A stretch of DNA of 64,000 nt from NCBI GenBank assembly GCA_037074705.1, contig CM073593.1, forward strand, positions 63,591,501-63,655,500. Direction: 5' to 3'. Each line of letters begins with the position of its first letter. The first letter of the stretch is position 1. The notes beneath the pieces are model-generated. The model was not told the origin of the DNA. It did no database searches and saw only the letters and a program-made list of their open reading frames with translations. Below, one piece after another: positions 49,345-62,690 of this stretch. Both the position numbers and the translations under genes were made by a program. The DNA is from Zhengitettix transpicula (taxonomy: Eukaryota; Arthropoda; Insecta; Orthoptera; Tetrigidae).

Positions 49345-50344
49345 TGTAATACCCCACTTTTGGATATTTATGCATGGGAAATTAAATTAAACACGTTATT
49401 AAATTTTATCAACAAAACAATTTTATTAATCTGGAATACATTTTAATAAATCAGACTCTGTACCCCAGGGCCTTTACTGGGTTGATAAGGAAACGGAACA
49501 CAAAATTTACAATTAAACAATGCAGTTAAAATAAATGAAAAACGAAATGAAACGAAATCTGACTCTTTACCCTTATTTAACAATTTACATAATGAATACA
49601 GAAAAAATAAACTTACAATCTCTCTGGCCCATGCAATTTGGATCTCTCGCATACCAGCACACACTCTCTTTATATGGGCATAAAGACCCTCAGGTTACGC
49701 TCACACTTTGCTTTCACAGATACCTCTTCTTGATGACGTTACCCTCACGACGAATTCCTCCAAACAACAAACTCTGCTGGCAGTCAGATTTCCACGACGA
49801 AACTCCTACCGACTGCTGATGACTGCTGTCCAACTGATTACTCTCGGCCACCTAGCTTGGCCTACCATCCCATGATCTCTCCTAACGACTCTAAAACTGC
49901 CTCTTGAATAAATATATAAAATTGTCTCGGCCCCCTTAACTTGGCCCTGCGTCCGCCCTGCGGACCTCCACCAACGCTCTCTCCCAACTGTCTGACGTCT
50001 CCTGTCCAACTGGTGTTGAGGTCTCCTGTCCAACTGATTTTATCTGCTTTCCCCCTCTCCAGAATATTCCCTTGTTTTCACAGTTTTTGAGTTTACATGT
50101 TCGCCAAACAACAACAGCTGTTGCCTTTCTCACGCTCCGAGAGCCACTCAATACAATTAAAATAACTATTTCCTTTTAATATAATTGTATGCCCATAAAA
50201 CTTCTGTCATCATGCATTTATGGTTCCGTCGTCCAGATGTCGGTCACAACCATTAGCCCTAAGAGCCGCTAAACGCCCAATTTATAGTCCTCCCCTTCTC
50301 TAAAAGCCACTTATCCATTATTTTATTATTATCCTTTTTTCTAC
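49345..50344 (-). mobile_element. GC-rich promoter-bearing block, LTR candidate
   Basis: Read on the minus strand: a TATA box CTATAAAT (plus 50280-50287), then a GC-rich region with duplicated units, then AT-rich DNA with AATAAA signals, ending GTGGGGTATTACA at plus 49345. The duplicated words include GTCTCCTGTCCAACTG at plus 49997-50012 and 50021-50036, and CTCGGCC..CTTGGCC near 49842 and 49927. The promoter-then-polyA order and the TACA end fit an LTR, with a possible start TGTAGAAA at about 50344. No target duplication or primer site was found, so a host promoter is the alternative. Several frames inside (49443-50151) have no domains. Confidence 0.4.
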
Positions 50345-52829
50345 AAACCACTCAAGAATATATATATATGAAAAAAATAGTGAAGCAAACGGATAAGGTC
50401 ATAATATACGTCCTTTGTTCAGTGCACATATAAAGTCTATAATTTCCAAATTATAGGCTATACGGAATAAACATATTCATAAATGACGGGAGTAATGTTG
50501 GAAAAGTCATTGATATAGATTACACTTTAATTCAATTATAAGTGCGATTCAATTAGAAGACTCTCGACTGTTATTTCCCGCGGGGAATTTGTCATTGAAT
50601 ACAGTTACAGAATAGTTAAATTTAAATGCGAGACAAGCATTGTTGCTGAGCAACCGCAGTGTATTTTACTTTTTTCATACCATTTGCGACGTGTAATGTA
50701 TTAAATTCATATATACTTTTTGTCTAAAACAGGGTTAGTTGTAACGCTGGATAGTTTCACTGTAACTTAATATAACTGAGTACACATAATTCCATAAACT
50801 CCGTTAATAATAAAACTTGAAATTTAACAAAAACTTTACAGCGGAAAAGCAGAGAGATAATTATCAGTTGGTTTCCCCATCGCTCCGCGTGGTTCGGCAC
50901 ATATAGCCTCCTCCCAATAAATATGATGTTGGTGAGGCAGTGGAACGTTAAACGCTGCCAATTAAAGTACTCAGCGACCGTTGTTAGACTTGGTGCACTG
51001 AATTTCTCCGCTAATGACGAATAATGCTGCATTTATGTGTGATCACGAAGTTAACTTCGAAATATTGAAATTATAAGTCTGGTGGTAGTACTTCAACTAT
51101 ACGCACAACTCTAATAATGACAGATTTGACAAATTTTCATCCAATCACACAGGAAACAAATGAAAGCAATATTTATAGAGAAACTTTGCTTTGTGGAGCT
51201 GATGATTTTTTTAACGATAGGGTATGAATTTAATGCACATACTGAAGCACCAAAATGTACTTGAAATTATCTGAAACGGAAAAACTAAATGAATGAGTTA
51301 AATTGATTTTCCAGTAATTTCATTAGGCCAAATTCGATATGCTTAATTTTCATTTCAGGTGTAATGATAGAAATAATACAAGACGGTTCATAATACATAT
51401 TATATGGTAAAGATGATTAAAATAAACGAGAATAGATTCCAAGAACATGCGACACATAAATCCCAGTTTCAAGAATAAATAACAAATACATTCAGTCCAA
51501 ATAAAATTTGAAACGTTTTCCTCTTTGAAAAAAATGATTTGCTATATTTTTAACATCGCATTCAATGACATCTATATCACGAGTGAGGATCGAGGGAGGA
51601 TGGTGCAGAAGCACGCAGAATAAAGACAATGTGACAGCGGTCTAACGAGGTCAAGTGCTAGGCGCTTACTGGGACTTATTAGCTGTACAAAAGGAGGGGG
51701 AACCTTCTGTGAAGAACAACTTTAAACTGGGCCGTAATCGTACATTCCGCTGTCTATGCTTGTTAATTAGTTTGTGAATGTATATTTAATTCTTTTCAGA
51801 TAGAAGTTTTCTTTAACGTATATTAATTTTCGTTTAACTTAATATTATTAGATTTTTCATAACGTTAAAATTTATTGATGGGGTTAAAAAAAACAGGAAG
51901 ATTGTTAATGTAAACCTCTAACCGAAAAGGCAACTTCTTCCCGTACAATACATTGCGCCTTCATTGTTCTGTATATTATTATACAGTAAATAAGTCAAGT
52001 TTCATAGTTTCTCTGTTGTTCCCGAGTGCGGTTGAAAAGAAGAAATAAAGGTAGAGAGAGGAGGGGGAAAAGGGAGAGAATGGCTCATATTTATTCAGCT
52101 GAGACCATCTCATCTGCATTTCATATCTCGTCCGCAAATTAAACGTGGCTGACATTTTACATAGAATTATAATCTGATGTTTATTTAGAGATTGTTTTTT
52201 TTTCCTCGCACGTAACACACTTACGGTGTTGTATGACTCCAGTAATTACGTGAGTACAAGGACCGAACATGTAGCCGGAGATGTTGTAACGATCGTAATG
52301 AATAATAATGTTAATTTAAATTCAGGCGATTTTGTGAAGTAAATGTTTGAACTGTGAGTTGGATTACAAAGCAAATCCTCAGTCTGTGAGCGCTTGACTC
52401 ACTCGGAATATTTAGAGCAAAAAATTAGTCGTTTCTGGATGGATGCCTTCATGTTTTTCCACGTGAACGTGACTTGTATTTGGCCAGATACATAGTACTT
52501 AAATATAATTAATAGTATAATTATTAACTTGTTGATAATGCAGAATACAAATAAACCAATGCTAATATAACATATTAGTTTATTGGTGTATGGAGTAGAT
52601 AATCGATGAAAATAAAATACATTTTAAACTCAGAGAAGGTTACTGTAAGGACTTTTAATGTGTTATTATGAAATACTGATGTACAAATATGTAAACATTT
52701 ACATAATTTCATGATTGAAGGCTATTTACTTTACTTTAATCTATTTTAAACCAGCTGTACGAATCCCAGCTAATGGGTAGTAATTGTGTTTAGCTGATTC
52801 TCATTTGCTTGAGATCTTTTGAATGTAAA
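50345..52829. other. Non-coding sequence
   Basis: The 91-codon minus frame at 50757-51032 has fairly balanced composition but no recognised family. Nothing else stands out. Confidence 0.45.
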
Positions 52830-53170
52830 CTAATGTAATACGTAGAAAGGCATAACAATTAACGCTGCTTTCAGAGGCTCGCAGATATTTGCATGTGTAG
52901 CTTCATTCCCTAGGAAGTTACGAGCTACTACAGACAGGGTGGGCTTCCGACGTTGTATAAATGTTACGACGCCCGACGGGGCTAAACAAACAATAAGCCA
53001 GGGAAAAGGGAATAAACGACTATACGTCCAGAAACATGCATGGGAATATAAAATGTACGGCAACGAATAAACGTAAAACACAACCAGGAAACATTTCAAT
53101 TTCTTTAAGCTGTAAATTATTTCAGGCTGCGGCAATTCATTTCCAATATTAAACTGTAACGAAGACATGT
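52830..53170. other. GC-richer patch open on both strands
   Basis: A 112-codon minus frame (52830-53168) and a plus frame of about 72 codons without ATG (about 52855-53070) overlap. Neither shows a motif I recognise. An old repeat or a small exon cannot be separated by eye. Confidence 0.35.
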
Positions 53171-56100
53171 ATAGATTTATACGTCATAGCACGCCATAAA
53201 GAGTTATTCGACTGGATTTCATTTTAATACGGACCGTCACGAGCGTCTCCATCGACGCTGGACTCGGGTATAATTTTTTGTTAAAACCTCATACTGAAGA
53301 TTATCCAATCTGATAATGCATTGTTAATTAAATTATCTGCAGATTATTTTCAGCAAACTAATGTTTTTATATTTTATCATATTACCTTATTATATTCGTA
53401 TAAATAAAATTAAATTGTATGTTAGATAGTATAATAGAACCACATAACTAAACACTACTTCACTACCGTAACTGCACATTTTGTGACTAATTTTTTTCAA
53501 CGTTTTTTGAGACCATAGATGTATTTATTATAAAATCGTTATGGATGCTGATATTCTCCAAACAATGCTTTAATAAAATTTTTCACGAATCTGTTCCAAT
53601 CTCTCTTGTGATATTAAAATAAAAAAATTTTCCGAGACTTTCTTACCTTTTCATTTGATTTTTAAATATAGTCCCATTTAGCCAGAAATAGATTTGAGTC
53701 CCAATATTTGTTTTAATTTAACACACGGTTGAAGTTACACAACCTTTTCTTCTGATTTATTTTTCTTTGCCTTACGCTAATAGTTTTAATTTATTTCGAT
53801 TTATTTTATCATTTTGCCAATTAATTGTCTTCCTTGATACTTAATTTTACCTTTATTTTTCTCCCATTAAACTCCTCTATCTTTCAATAAACTCTTTTCT
53901 TAAAATATAATTTACCAGAATTTCTTTAGTCAAATATTATTTTGAATTGACATTGGTGAAATGAGATAACCTTTTTTAGTATCTTTTTGAGAGAGTAATT
54001 AATTTTGTTGAGAACGCCTGACCAGTCTTCCTCCACTTCGTCGATTCCACTGGTAAATATGGGTTTATAATTTCTTAAATAGTTTTTATAACGTCCCTTT
54101 TAAAATTTTAAAGATTTTGTCTCACCCATTTTATTAGTACGTAATATATTTATACCGTTTAATTATTGACATAATTTAAAGGAAGCTCCTTTCATGTGAA
54201 CATTATTATTAAACAGTTAATATGTATTTCTGGTGAATATTTATGCTGGTAGGACATTTATGTATATTTGGGCAATCACAGATTGGTTTTACGCGTGAAT
54301 GACTATTTTGGCTTAGATAAAATCAACTTCTCCTCGCTGACTTGACCGTTTCCTAGGATACGAATCCTGGTTTCACACAGACACTGCGTCCTGACTGTTT
54401 TCGATGAGTAGTCGTAACTTCTCGCACCTCCCATTGTTGATGTAGCCTCCTCAACACTAGGAGCGATATAGTGACTATTTCTATTGTTTTTCAAGACTGT
54501 ACAGATGTTTCTCTTCTTTTCGAAGGCAACAACACATCGTCATATATTCGGAAAACCACTATTAAACTGACTTAACTTTCTGAGAGTTTCAGTAAATTTA
54601 TTACCCATTTTTAAAGGGCAATCGAGAAAAAATATTTTCGAGTTCTAGTATTCTGTACTTAATAATTTTAATTGTTATTTTAATTTATTCGGTGTAAGCA
54701 GATTCAGTGCTAAAATATGTAATTGCAAGTGAGAATAAATAAAACTTCAAGGAGTACAATTCCGTAGGTAATCGCAAAGTGCTATGGCTTAAATGTTTAT
54801 TGGACTATAAGCATTTTAATTGAAGCATGGTCATAGGGAGCTTAAGCACGTGGTTAAAGTCCGCCACAATAACACAGGCAACCGCTTTATTACTGCTGGT
54901 CTCTAGGAAGTAGAGGATTAAATGGCTACATGTGCTGTTAACGACCGTGATTCGGGAAACTGCGTCGTTAAACAAGACATCGTGAAGCTTCCTTGCCGAG
55001 AAAAATCCTTTATGTCCGAATGACTTTAAAATTTCCATTTTAGACTTAAGTTGAAAATGTATTGCATACCTTGTTTTCTTCCATTATCATACTATATTAA
55101 AAACTCGTGAAAAGTGATTAACAATATTAATTAATAGTAGGAAATTGTTTCATAATAATATTTAATATGAATTTTAAAAATTTAAAATGTAAGTGGTACA
55201 TTAATTTTAAATTAATAAATTTAAGAATTATCACGCGATGTATAATTTGAAGCACAGGTGGCCTATATTCATGATTATAAACACACATAAGAATTTAATG
55301 TGGATTCATATCGGGAATTAAATAGAATTGAATGTACTTACACGAATGAGTCTCATAAATCAATGGGCTTATCGTGCTTAAACCCAGTCTAACTTCCAGA
55401 TCCGTTAACAATTTACTAATAAATTAATTTTGATGATTAAACGCTGTCATCTGCAACTCATATCGAGTAATTGGTGTGATGGTTGAATTTGTCCAAGTGT
55501 GTATCAAAAAATTTAAATAAAAATAATGTAATTGAGTGGACCGTTTACATCAGTTCTTCCTATTTCAAATATATCGTTCTTGGTATGAATGTTTTATTTT
55601 AATAGATTAAGATAATTTCATCCAGCTTTTTTCAGAAAAGATTTTTATATTGACAAAGTAATAGTTATTGTTTCAAATGATTTTTATAAGAAGCATAGCT
55701 CCTATTTTAATATAAACATAATCAATTACACATCGTAATTAAATGTCGGTAAACGTGTAAGAAACGTTACTGTTAGCTCACTTTTCAAAACTCAGCTTTT
55801 AGTCCACTAAAACATATGCAGCCTTCCATACACCAGTAAATTAATTTTGATGCATAAATCTCCAACACAAACGGTCCGTAACTTTATTGTCATTCAAATA
55901 CAGAATTTTATTTTTAAATCTGCTCCACTAAAAAGTCAACTAAACCAAATATCTGTCAATTGACAGAATACATTAAGTTATTAAAACTTTCAGTAATGAA
56001 AAACCGTAGATGAAAATAAGCAAAAGAGAGACATGTTGACATTTAAACGTAAGTAAAATTTTGTTTGATGTATCGTTTTAATACCTTAATGGGTACCTGC

Positions 56101-56712
56101 GATGAAACAGCAAATACCATTTGTGTGTTGCGTTAGTTAATATCGGCTGATTATTAGAGACATGTAACTCCTGTAATAGACTAAACTTCTACGTGCGTAA
56201 TGAGGGAAATCAAAATTGAATCATATCTAGTTACAAGGAAATTATAATGACCTAGAAATAAAGAGGCAGCAGAGCAAATTTCCATTCATATCCAACCTCT
56301 AGAAAAATATGGCGGGATTGACGGCCTTAGTACAACTTCATTTTGTTGTCTCCAACTTCCTGCTCAAAGTGAAGTCTGGTTGTGCTGAAATTCTGACTTC
56401 TGTCGTTGCTCATACAGTTCTCTCAGTATAGTTTCAAACTACAAAGTTTCCGTAACAAAGGTTCGTGTTAAACTGAACTCCGACCTTCCCCCCTCTAATT
56501 TCAGGGCATTGGACCACTCAATCTTACATTGACACAACTTGCTATTTCTCTTGATCTATACTGACTTGCACACTAATGTTTAGTTCTGTCAAACGATATA
56601 CTTTAATTTCATCATAATATTAATGTTTAGTTAGAAAGATAAACAACATATTGTACATTTGAATAATTAACATTCTTCTTAGCGTTGTTTCTGGCAAATA
56701 CAACATGTGTAG
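53171..56712. other. Long non-coding stretch
   Basis: No gene recognised. The minus frames 54303-54494 and 54805-55038 sit in GC-richer patches with no family match. GATACGAATCCTGGT at about 54358 faintly resembles a decayed box B. Confidence 0.45.
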
Positions 56713-56728
56713 AAAAAATCATGATTCG
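56713..56728. repeat. Target-site duplication, left (Repeat A copy 3)
   Basis: AAAAAATCATGATTCG, repeated exactly at 57227-57242. Confidence 0.85.
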
Positions 56729-57226
56729 GTCAGAGAGCTCCGGCGGAGGCTACCTTTGGGGATGCCTTCACATCTTTCTGGCTTTTTTTTTGAACTAAGG
56801 TTCCCACATGCCGAGGCACCTCGGCCTGTTTTGAGAGGTGTATGTTCCAGGGTCGCAGACCTTGGGCATACGGTAAGAGTTGTCCGCTATTCCTATTGGA
56901 ATAGTCGGCCAGCTGCCTCCTAAACTGGTCGAGGCATGGAGAAGGGAATGCTGCGTCCCCACAGCAAACTCCTCTCCCGCTATCGGAAGGGCGTGGGACA
57001 AGTACCCAGTGCCCGACCTACCTGATGCAGGTTTTTCTAGGGTTTTCCTGCATTTCTTTAGACGAATACCGGGTAGGATGCTTAAACCATAGCCCGGTGG
57101 CCCTAGTTACCCTTGGCTACCTTCCTCCACCCTTCCGCATCCCCCCTTTCAAATCCCTTCCCTATGCTATAAGAGGGGAGTTGCCAGTATGTGGATTACC
57201 CTATACATAGCCTGTCTACACCCCAA
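56729..57226 (+). mobile_element. Repeat A copy 3, slightly 5' truncated
   Basis: Plus-strand copy beginning at AGAGAGCTC-type sequence, about 45-50 bp inside the start of the copy at 27641-28164, so it lacks the 5' hairpin. It runs to TAGCCTGTCTACACCCC, followed by As that merge with the 16 bp duplication. 5' truncation plus a variable-length duplication is the mark of target-primed reverse transcription. Frames of 60-72 codons run through it on both strands and are not evidence of a gene. Confidence 0.88.
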
Positions 57227-57242
57227 AAAAAATCATGATTCG
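57227..57242. repeat. Target-site duplication, right (Repeat A copy 3)
   Basis: Exact partner of 56713-56728, overlapping the A tail of the element. Confidence 0.85.
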
Positions 57243-60200
57243 ATCTCTTAAAGAAATCTACATTGGGTGAAAAATGGGAAAATGGCCCCTACAAATTAAT
57301 ATATGTGAAGATAAACTTTAAGACATTTTTAATTTAAATTTTTTAACTTGACGTCTGTTTTGAATAAAAACTTAAATTAAATCATCATTTTTCGTTTAAA
57401 ATTAAAATTGTGGGGAAAAAAATTTCTTCGAATAAATTTATTTTTATTTTATTTCCACTTGACGCGTATTTTATATATTTTTGCACATCATAATTATAAA
57501 ACTATTGCAATTTGACAACGTTCGTTTACCTGTCCAACATTTTGCGAAATTTCTTTACGCAAATTTTGATGCTGCAATATAAATGGGGATATTCTATTTA
57601 ACATTTCAAAGCCGCATACTGCCTCACCCCTAGGGGCGGATGGTAGCGGCTTACATTTAGCACTATTTAAAAGCACTCAAAAAAAGTTACTCAGCACCGA
57701 ATTTTCAATGAAAGTTTATTTCTGCACACATTATGGGGGATCCGATGTTTTTTTAAAACACCGTGTTTAGTAATTCACAATTATTTTACTTTCCAATCAA
57801 AATATTTTAAATCATGATTTTACTCAAATTAATCTATAATAGTAATGAAACAACTTTTAAATTTACGTTGAATTATTACATTTCCCAGAAAGTTGGATGG
57901 CAAAAAATATAATAAAGAAAATATTACAAGGCACGTAAATAATATTTTAATTCATTTCGCAGTCGGCAGGTATAACAAACAAAAAATCTAATGATAAAAT
58001 ATTATTTTTAAATCATTAATAAACAAGGCTTTTACTCAACACATTTTTCATAACAAACTCTTTTAACAATAAATTATATCTGAGGATCGTAGAGTAGGTA
58101 TTTCGAAAAAAAATATTACAATTGGCCAATCACTCACGACACAGAACGACCGATTATCTAGACGTTGTTGCCGTGTAAAACTGGAAGTCCACAACCCCCA
58201 TACAAAAGCTGAACTACGTTTTACGGCACGTTTCTTTTCGCAAAAACCGGATTCTTTAATCTGTAAAATATATCCTACAACTCATTTTATTTGATTTGAG
58301 GGAACATCTAATTTAACTTTTCAGAAATAATCTGCTCCGATTAAAATAAAACATAACTATAGTAATGAACACTACTTATTTACTTTAATGAACGATAATT
58401 AATAAAATAAAATAAAAACTGACAAAGAATAACAACCATTTTTATTATATTATAATGCTAAAAATAAACCGAAATCGTATCTAATGGTCATATTGTAGGC
58501 TTATGGGTGAAAATAATAATTATTATTCTCAGAGTTCCTGCAAGGAAACGATGTCTTGTAAGTTTCTTATATCACTATTACTTCACAGAAAAGTAATGTG
58601 GGGTTCGTGTCACTGGTAATGCGGAAAAATGGCAGACCTGAATCTCTAAACTCAAGATAATTAGAGACCGACCTGACCGTCTGAAAAATATGTTGCCGAA
58701 CACTGAAATCGCTCCTACACATAACTATTTGCTAATATTTTGAATTCAGTGTTCTTCACTTGCCTTCAGAAATGAATTAAAGTACATATACGAGTTCCTC
58801 TGTCAAAAATGTGTAAGGTCGATGCTCTCCAAACGACGATATCAATTAAAAATTCGGAAACAATTCTGCCAGACTAATATTCAAGCTGCATTGAATATAA
58901 ATACTTACACGTCTTTGTCAGCTAAATCATGTTTCGATACTGCTCTCCTACCGACAATACATTTAATTAACATAGACGGTTCCCTCAGTCAAAATATGTT
59001 TATTTAGATATAGAAAATATGCTTCTTCTATGGTCTCAAAAAATTCAATAATTTAATTATTGGCACCGACTGAGGAAGTAAATTCAAGGTTACAATGCTA
59101 ATCCCAGGAAAAATTACCTCAGATACAGAGATATCTATGCCCCAATTTTAATGCAAATAAAATTTATAATTTTCTGCTTTTTGAATCATTCAATTATATA
59201 AATAAAAATTAACAAAATACTACTTTTATGCATGGAAGTAAAAACCCTTACATTGTATCCCCTCACTCCCTTTCTTTCCCATCCCACCTATCTCCCTTAT
59301 TCGTTCCATCATTCTCCTTCTCCTCCCTAGCCTTACCTCCATGTCCTTCAACTTTTAAGTACCAATTGTTTAGCATCCTTCACTTTACTGAAAAATTACA
59401 TTCTAAGTCTCTTTTACGTTCCAAAAAGACGACTCCCTCAGTCAAATTTTCCGAAATTCCATTCTATATTTATTTAAAGCGCGTTTCCAAGCTTAAAAAT
59501 TAGGCACAGCCATGCAATAGAATATAGTACCTGTCAGATATCCATGAAAAAAAATTATAAACACAACATTCTGCGTTTTAATGAATAAAGTACCTATAAG
59601 CATCCATACGTAACGCCCAGATCTCTCTCTCTCTCTCTCTTGTTTTCACTATTACCTGTGTATGCTACAAAAAACGACCTCACCAAAACTAATGTTCCCG
59701 CCCGTGGACCAAATTAACAGTTGCCCGATGTTTTTGCTTTTGTCACTCATGCACGGACCTGTGACAAGTTCCTGCACTTCCTCTTCGTTCTCGTCTGTAG
59801 GCATTGTATGCGGCAACAAAAGCCTTTATGTAAAGCTATAGTCGGCTATTGTAATAGGATGATGAAATGTGCCGGAACAGTGGAAATTGCAGCCATAAAT
59901 CAGGTTTTCTCGGTTTTGTTGCCATAATCAGCAAGTACTAGTTACAGATTTATTTCGTTGATAGCTAAATAACTGCTATTTTGGCACTCGCGAGGGAAAA
60001 TGCCTAGGCTATCACTTCCCGTTCAGGATAGGTGCAAAATTTGCGATCAGAATATGTAGACCATTTGTTAAATCCACTGTAACGGTACGTTTTAATTAGT
60101 ACAAATTGTGAAGTCTACTTATTAATCTTATTTTATAATAAATTTATAATTTATACTTGAAAACATGCAATATTTAGAACACAATTTAAACTGACTTTGC

Positions 60201-62380
60201 ACTGTGGTTTACTATCATTTTAAACCAAAGGTATAGAGTCACCTACTAATATATATAATATGTATTTGACAGTATAAAAGTGATATGACGTCATGCAATG
60301 CCCCTAAGTTGCTTTACCGCCATAACCTTTGCTCCCATAACAGTGTAACAATAAATTACATACACGTGCTTTCTGTTAAATTACTGTACAATTTATTGAA
60401 CATTAAAAAGCCACTTAGAACTTCTAAATGAAAGCAGTCAGAAACAAAATATCTTTTCTGTCGTCTCTTTGTTAAAATTTGGCTTATCTATGGACGCGAG
60501 ACTTTACTGGAAATTGTTTACGACTTAAAAGACTAATAATCCGGTCTCTGAAGGCTATAAGTCACTTCTCATGATTATTACAGTATTCCCGTTCCCCAAA
60601 CATCAAGCGCTTGAGCCTCTATCGCGTGGTTTTTAGCACTGTTATTATTGTACCACAGTAGACCTGAGTGTATAAAACGGCTATTTATCATAAAATAACA
60701 CTAACTATTGACTAATATCTTCCGCAGAAACGCAAATGAACAAATTCATACGAACCTAGATTTTATTATCCATACGATGATTTTTAAATTAATAAGCAAA
60801 AGGATGAAAATTTCTTTACAAAAGTTAAATGAAATTTTTACTTATTATTGATGGTCAACCTAAATTTACAAACGTTAATTTCATAAAATGGTGATTGACT
60901 GATGGGGGTTTATGAAGTAATTTTTCTTAATAAAATGAAAATATGCAAAGAAACAAATGCCATGGAGTTTATCTTAGGGAAGAGTTCATCATATTTCACT
61001 GCACTGATAAAAATCTTTTCCAAAGATTTTACAACTATTCACCGGCTAATAATATTTATTCCATTTTAATGAATATATTTTTAAATTCTGCTAAGAGCAA
61101 TAAAAATTTAATTACATTACTACGTGTCGAAACGCTCAAAAAGTGGACAATAAAAATGCATTGAATTAATAAAAGTTGAGAAATAAATATTTAATAATTT
61201 TACAGTGTGAATAATACATGAGTCTTTTTATGTTTTAAATATTGAAGTGTTTGTGGCGCTATAATGAACGGAACGTATCCTCTGGAATGAACCTAAGTGG
61301 TACACTTTCGCATCTACATACTCTATTTTATTCATTTAATTAAGTATTATTAAGCTATTCACAACGTTTTCAGCACTTTTACTCCCCCACTCAAGGTTCG
61401 TTTAAGGCGCTATTGCTATACGTGCATTGCTTTCGAAAGAAAGGTTCGGTTACCAATTTAACCTTCTATTTCCACTAACTGTACGTTTATAATACAAGGA
61501 AAACACACTGCAATTGACAAAACTATTTAATCTAACAACTTCAGTACGTTACCCAAGTATACAATATTTAAGAACAATTCGTATGAAACTTCTGGAAGTT
61601 GCTGGATAAATATAAATAAAATAAAATAAAATATCAAATATTCCAGAAATGTCTGACATAATAAATTAACCATTTTAGTTCTGGTGTATATTATTGTAAA
61701 ATAATTATAGTTCTATAATTAGTATTTATTGAAATGAAATTATTGATACTATATATATCCCCTTCCGATTGGATAAAAATATTAAATATAAATATATAAT
61801 TGTATAAATCGAACACAAATATTTGTAGTGAACTATTAATTTTGAAACGACTTTATAAGAACTATTATTTATAAAACAACGATCCAATTGTGTCCTGTTT
61901 TTAACGTTAATAAAATTTAGTATACGAAATTCTGACTCAGTTGCAAAAAGCCGATTATGCTGAGATAAAATATACGTTTATTTGAAAGTTACAATTATAA
62001 TGGTCTGACTTCATTTCGCAGAATATAAATAATTTATTTAATGTTATAAATAAGAGTTATCTTTCTTCTTATTCCTCTCCGTTAATTGTCTACTTTTTCT
62101 CATTTCCCGTCCTTCTATTCCCTTATCTCCGTCCCCTAATTGAATACCCCAAAAAGTGTAGCTTCACTGAATCAACAGCAAGAAGTTTAACAAGCTCTCG
62201 GATTCAATTTGTCAAGCTGTTGAACTAATAAAGAGCGTAACATGTAAACTTTTGGCGCTTTTCCATCTCAGTGCAATATGATTTGCGGTGACTGTATCTT
62301 CCAATTTAGATTACTTGTTTTAGACTTTTTATCTAACATTTCCATGGATCCTTCCTCTCGCCAATATGATTCACTCGCCG
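57243..62380. other. Long non-coding stretch
   Basis: No gene recognised. It holds a polypyrimidine tract at 59258-59350 (with a chance plus frame), a (CT)n run and a short (AAAAT)n run near 61613-61633. Confidence 0.5.
59622..59640. repeat. (CT)n microsatellite
   Basis: About nine CT units. Confidence 0.9.
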
Positions 62381-62690
62381 TGTATTTACAAAATATAGAA
62401 ATACGTTTTGTTCTGTTGCCAAAATTCATCAAGTGAGCTTAACTGGAGAGACATCGGGAACCTCTCCTTTTGTTCCGAGAAATTGCTCAAGTTTTGCAAC
62501 TTCCTTCGTCTGTATTCGAATTTTCTCCGGTTGGTTTGCAGTAATGCGCTTATCGATTGTTCACGCTCTAGTGGCAACGTGCAGGGCGACACTTCGCATG
62601 GGGAATGCACACGCAATACAACGATGTGAACAGTAAATTTACAATCACGTCCACTGTTTCGCGTTAATAATCGCCGCAACTGTAATTTGA
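62381..62690. other. Patch open in three frames
   Basis: A minus frame (97 codons, 62386-62679) overlaps two plus frames (62408-62629 and 62433-62636). The composition is less AT-rich than the flanks. No motif is recognised, so coding status is undecided. Confidence 0.3.
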
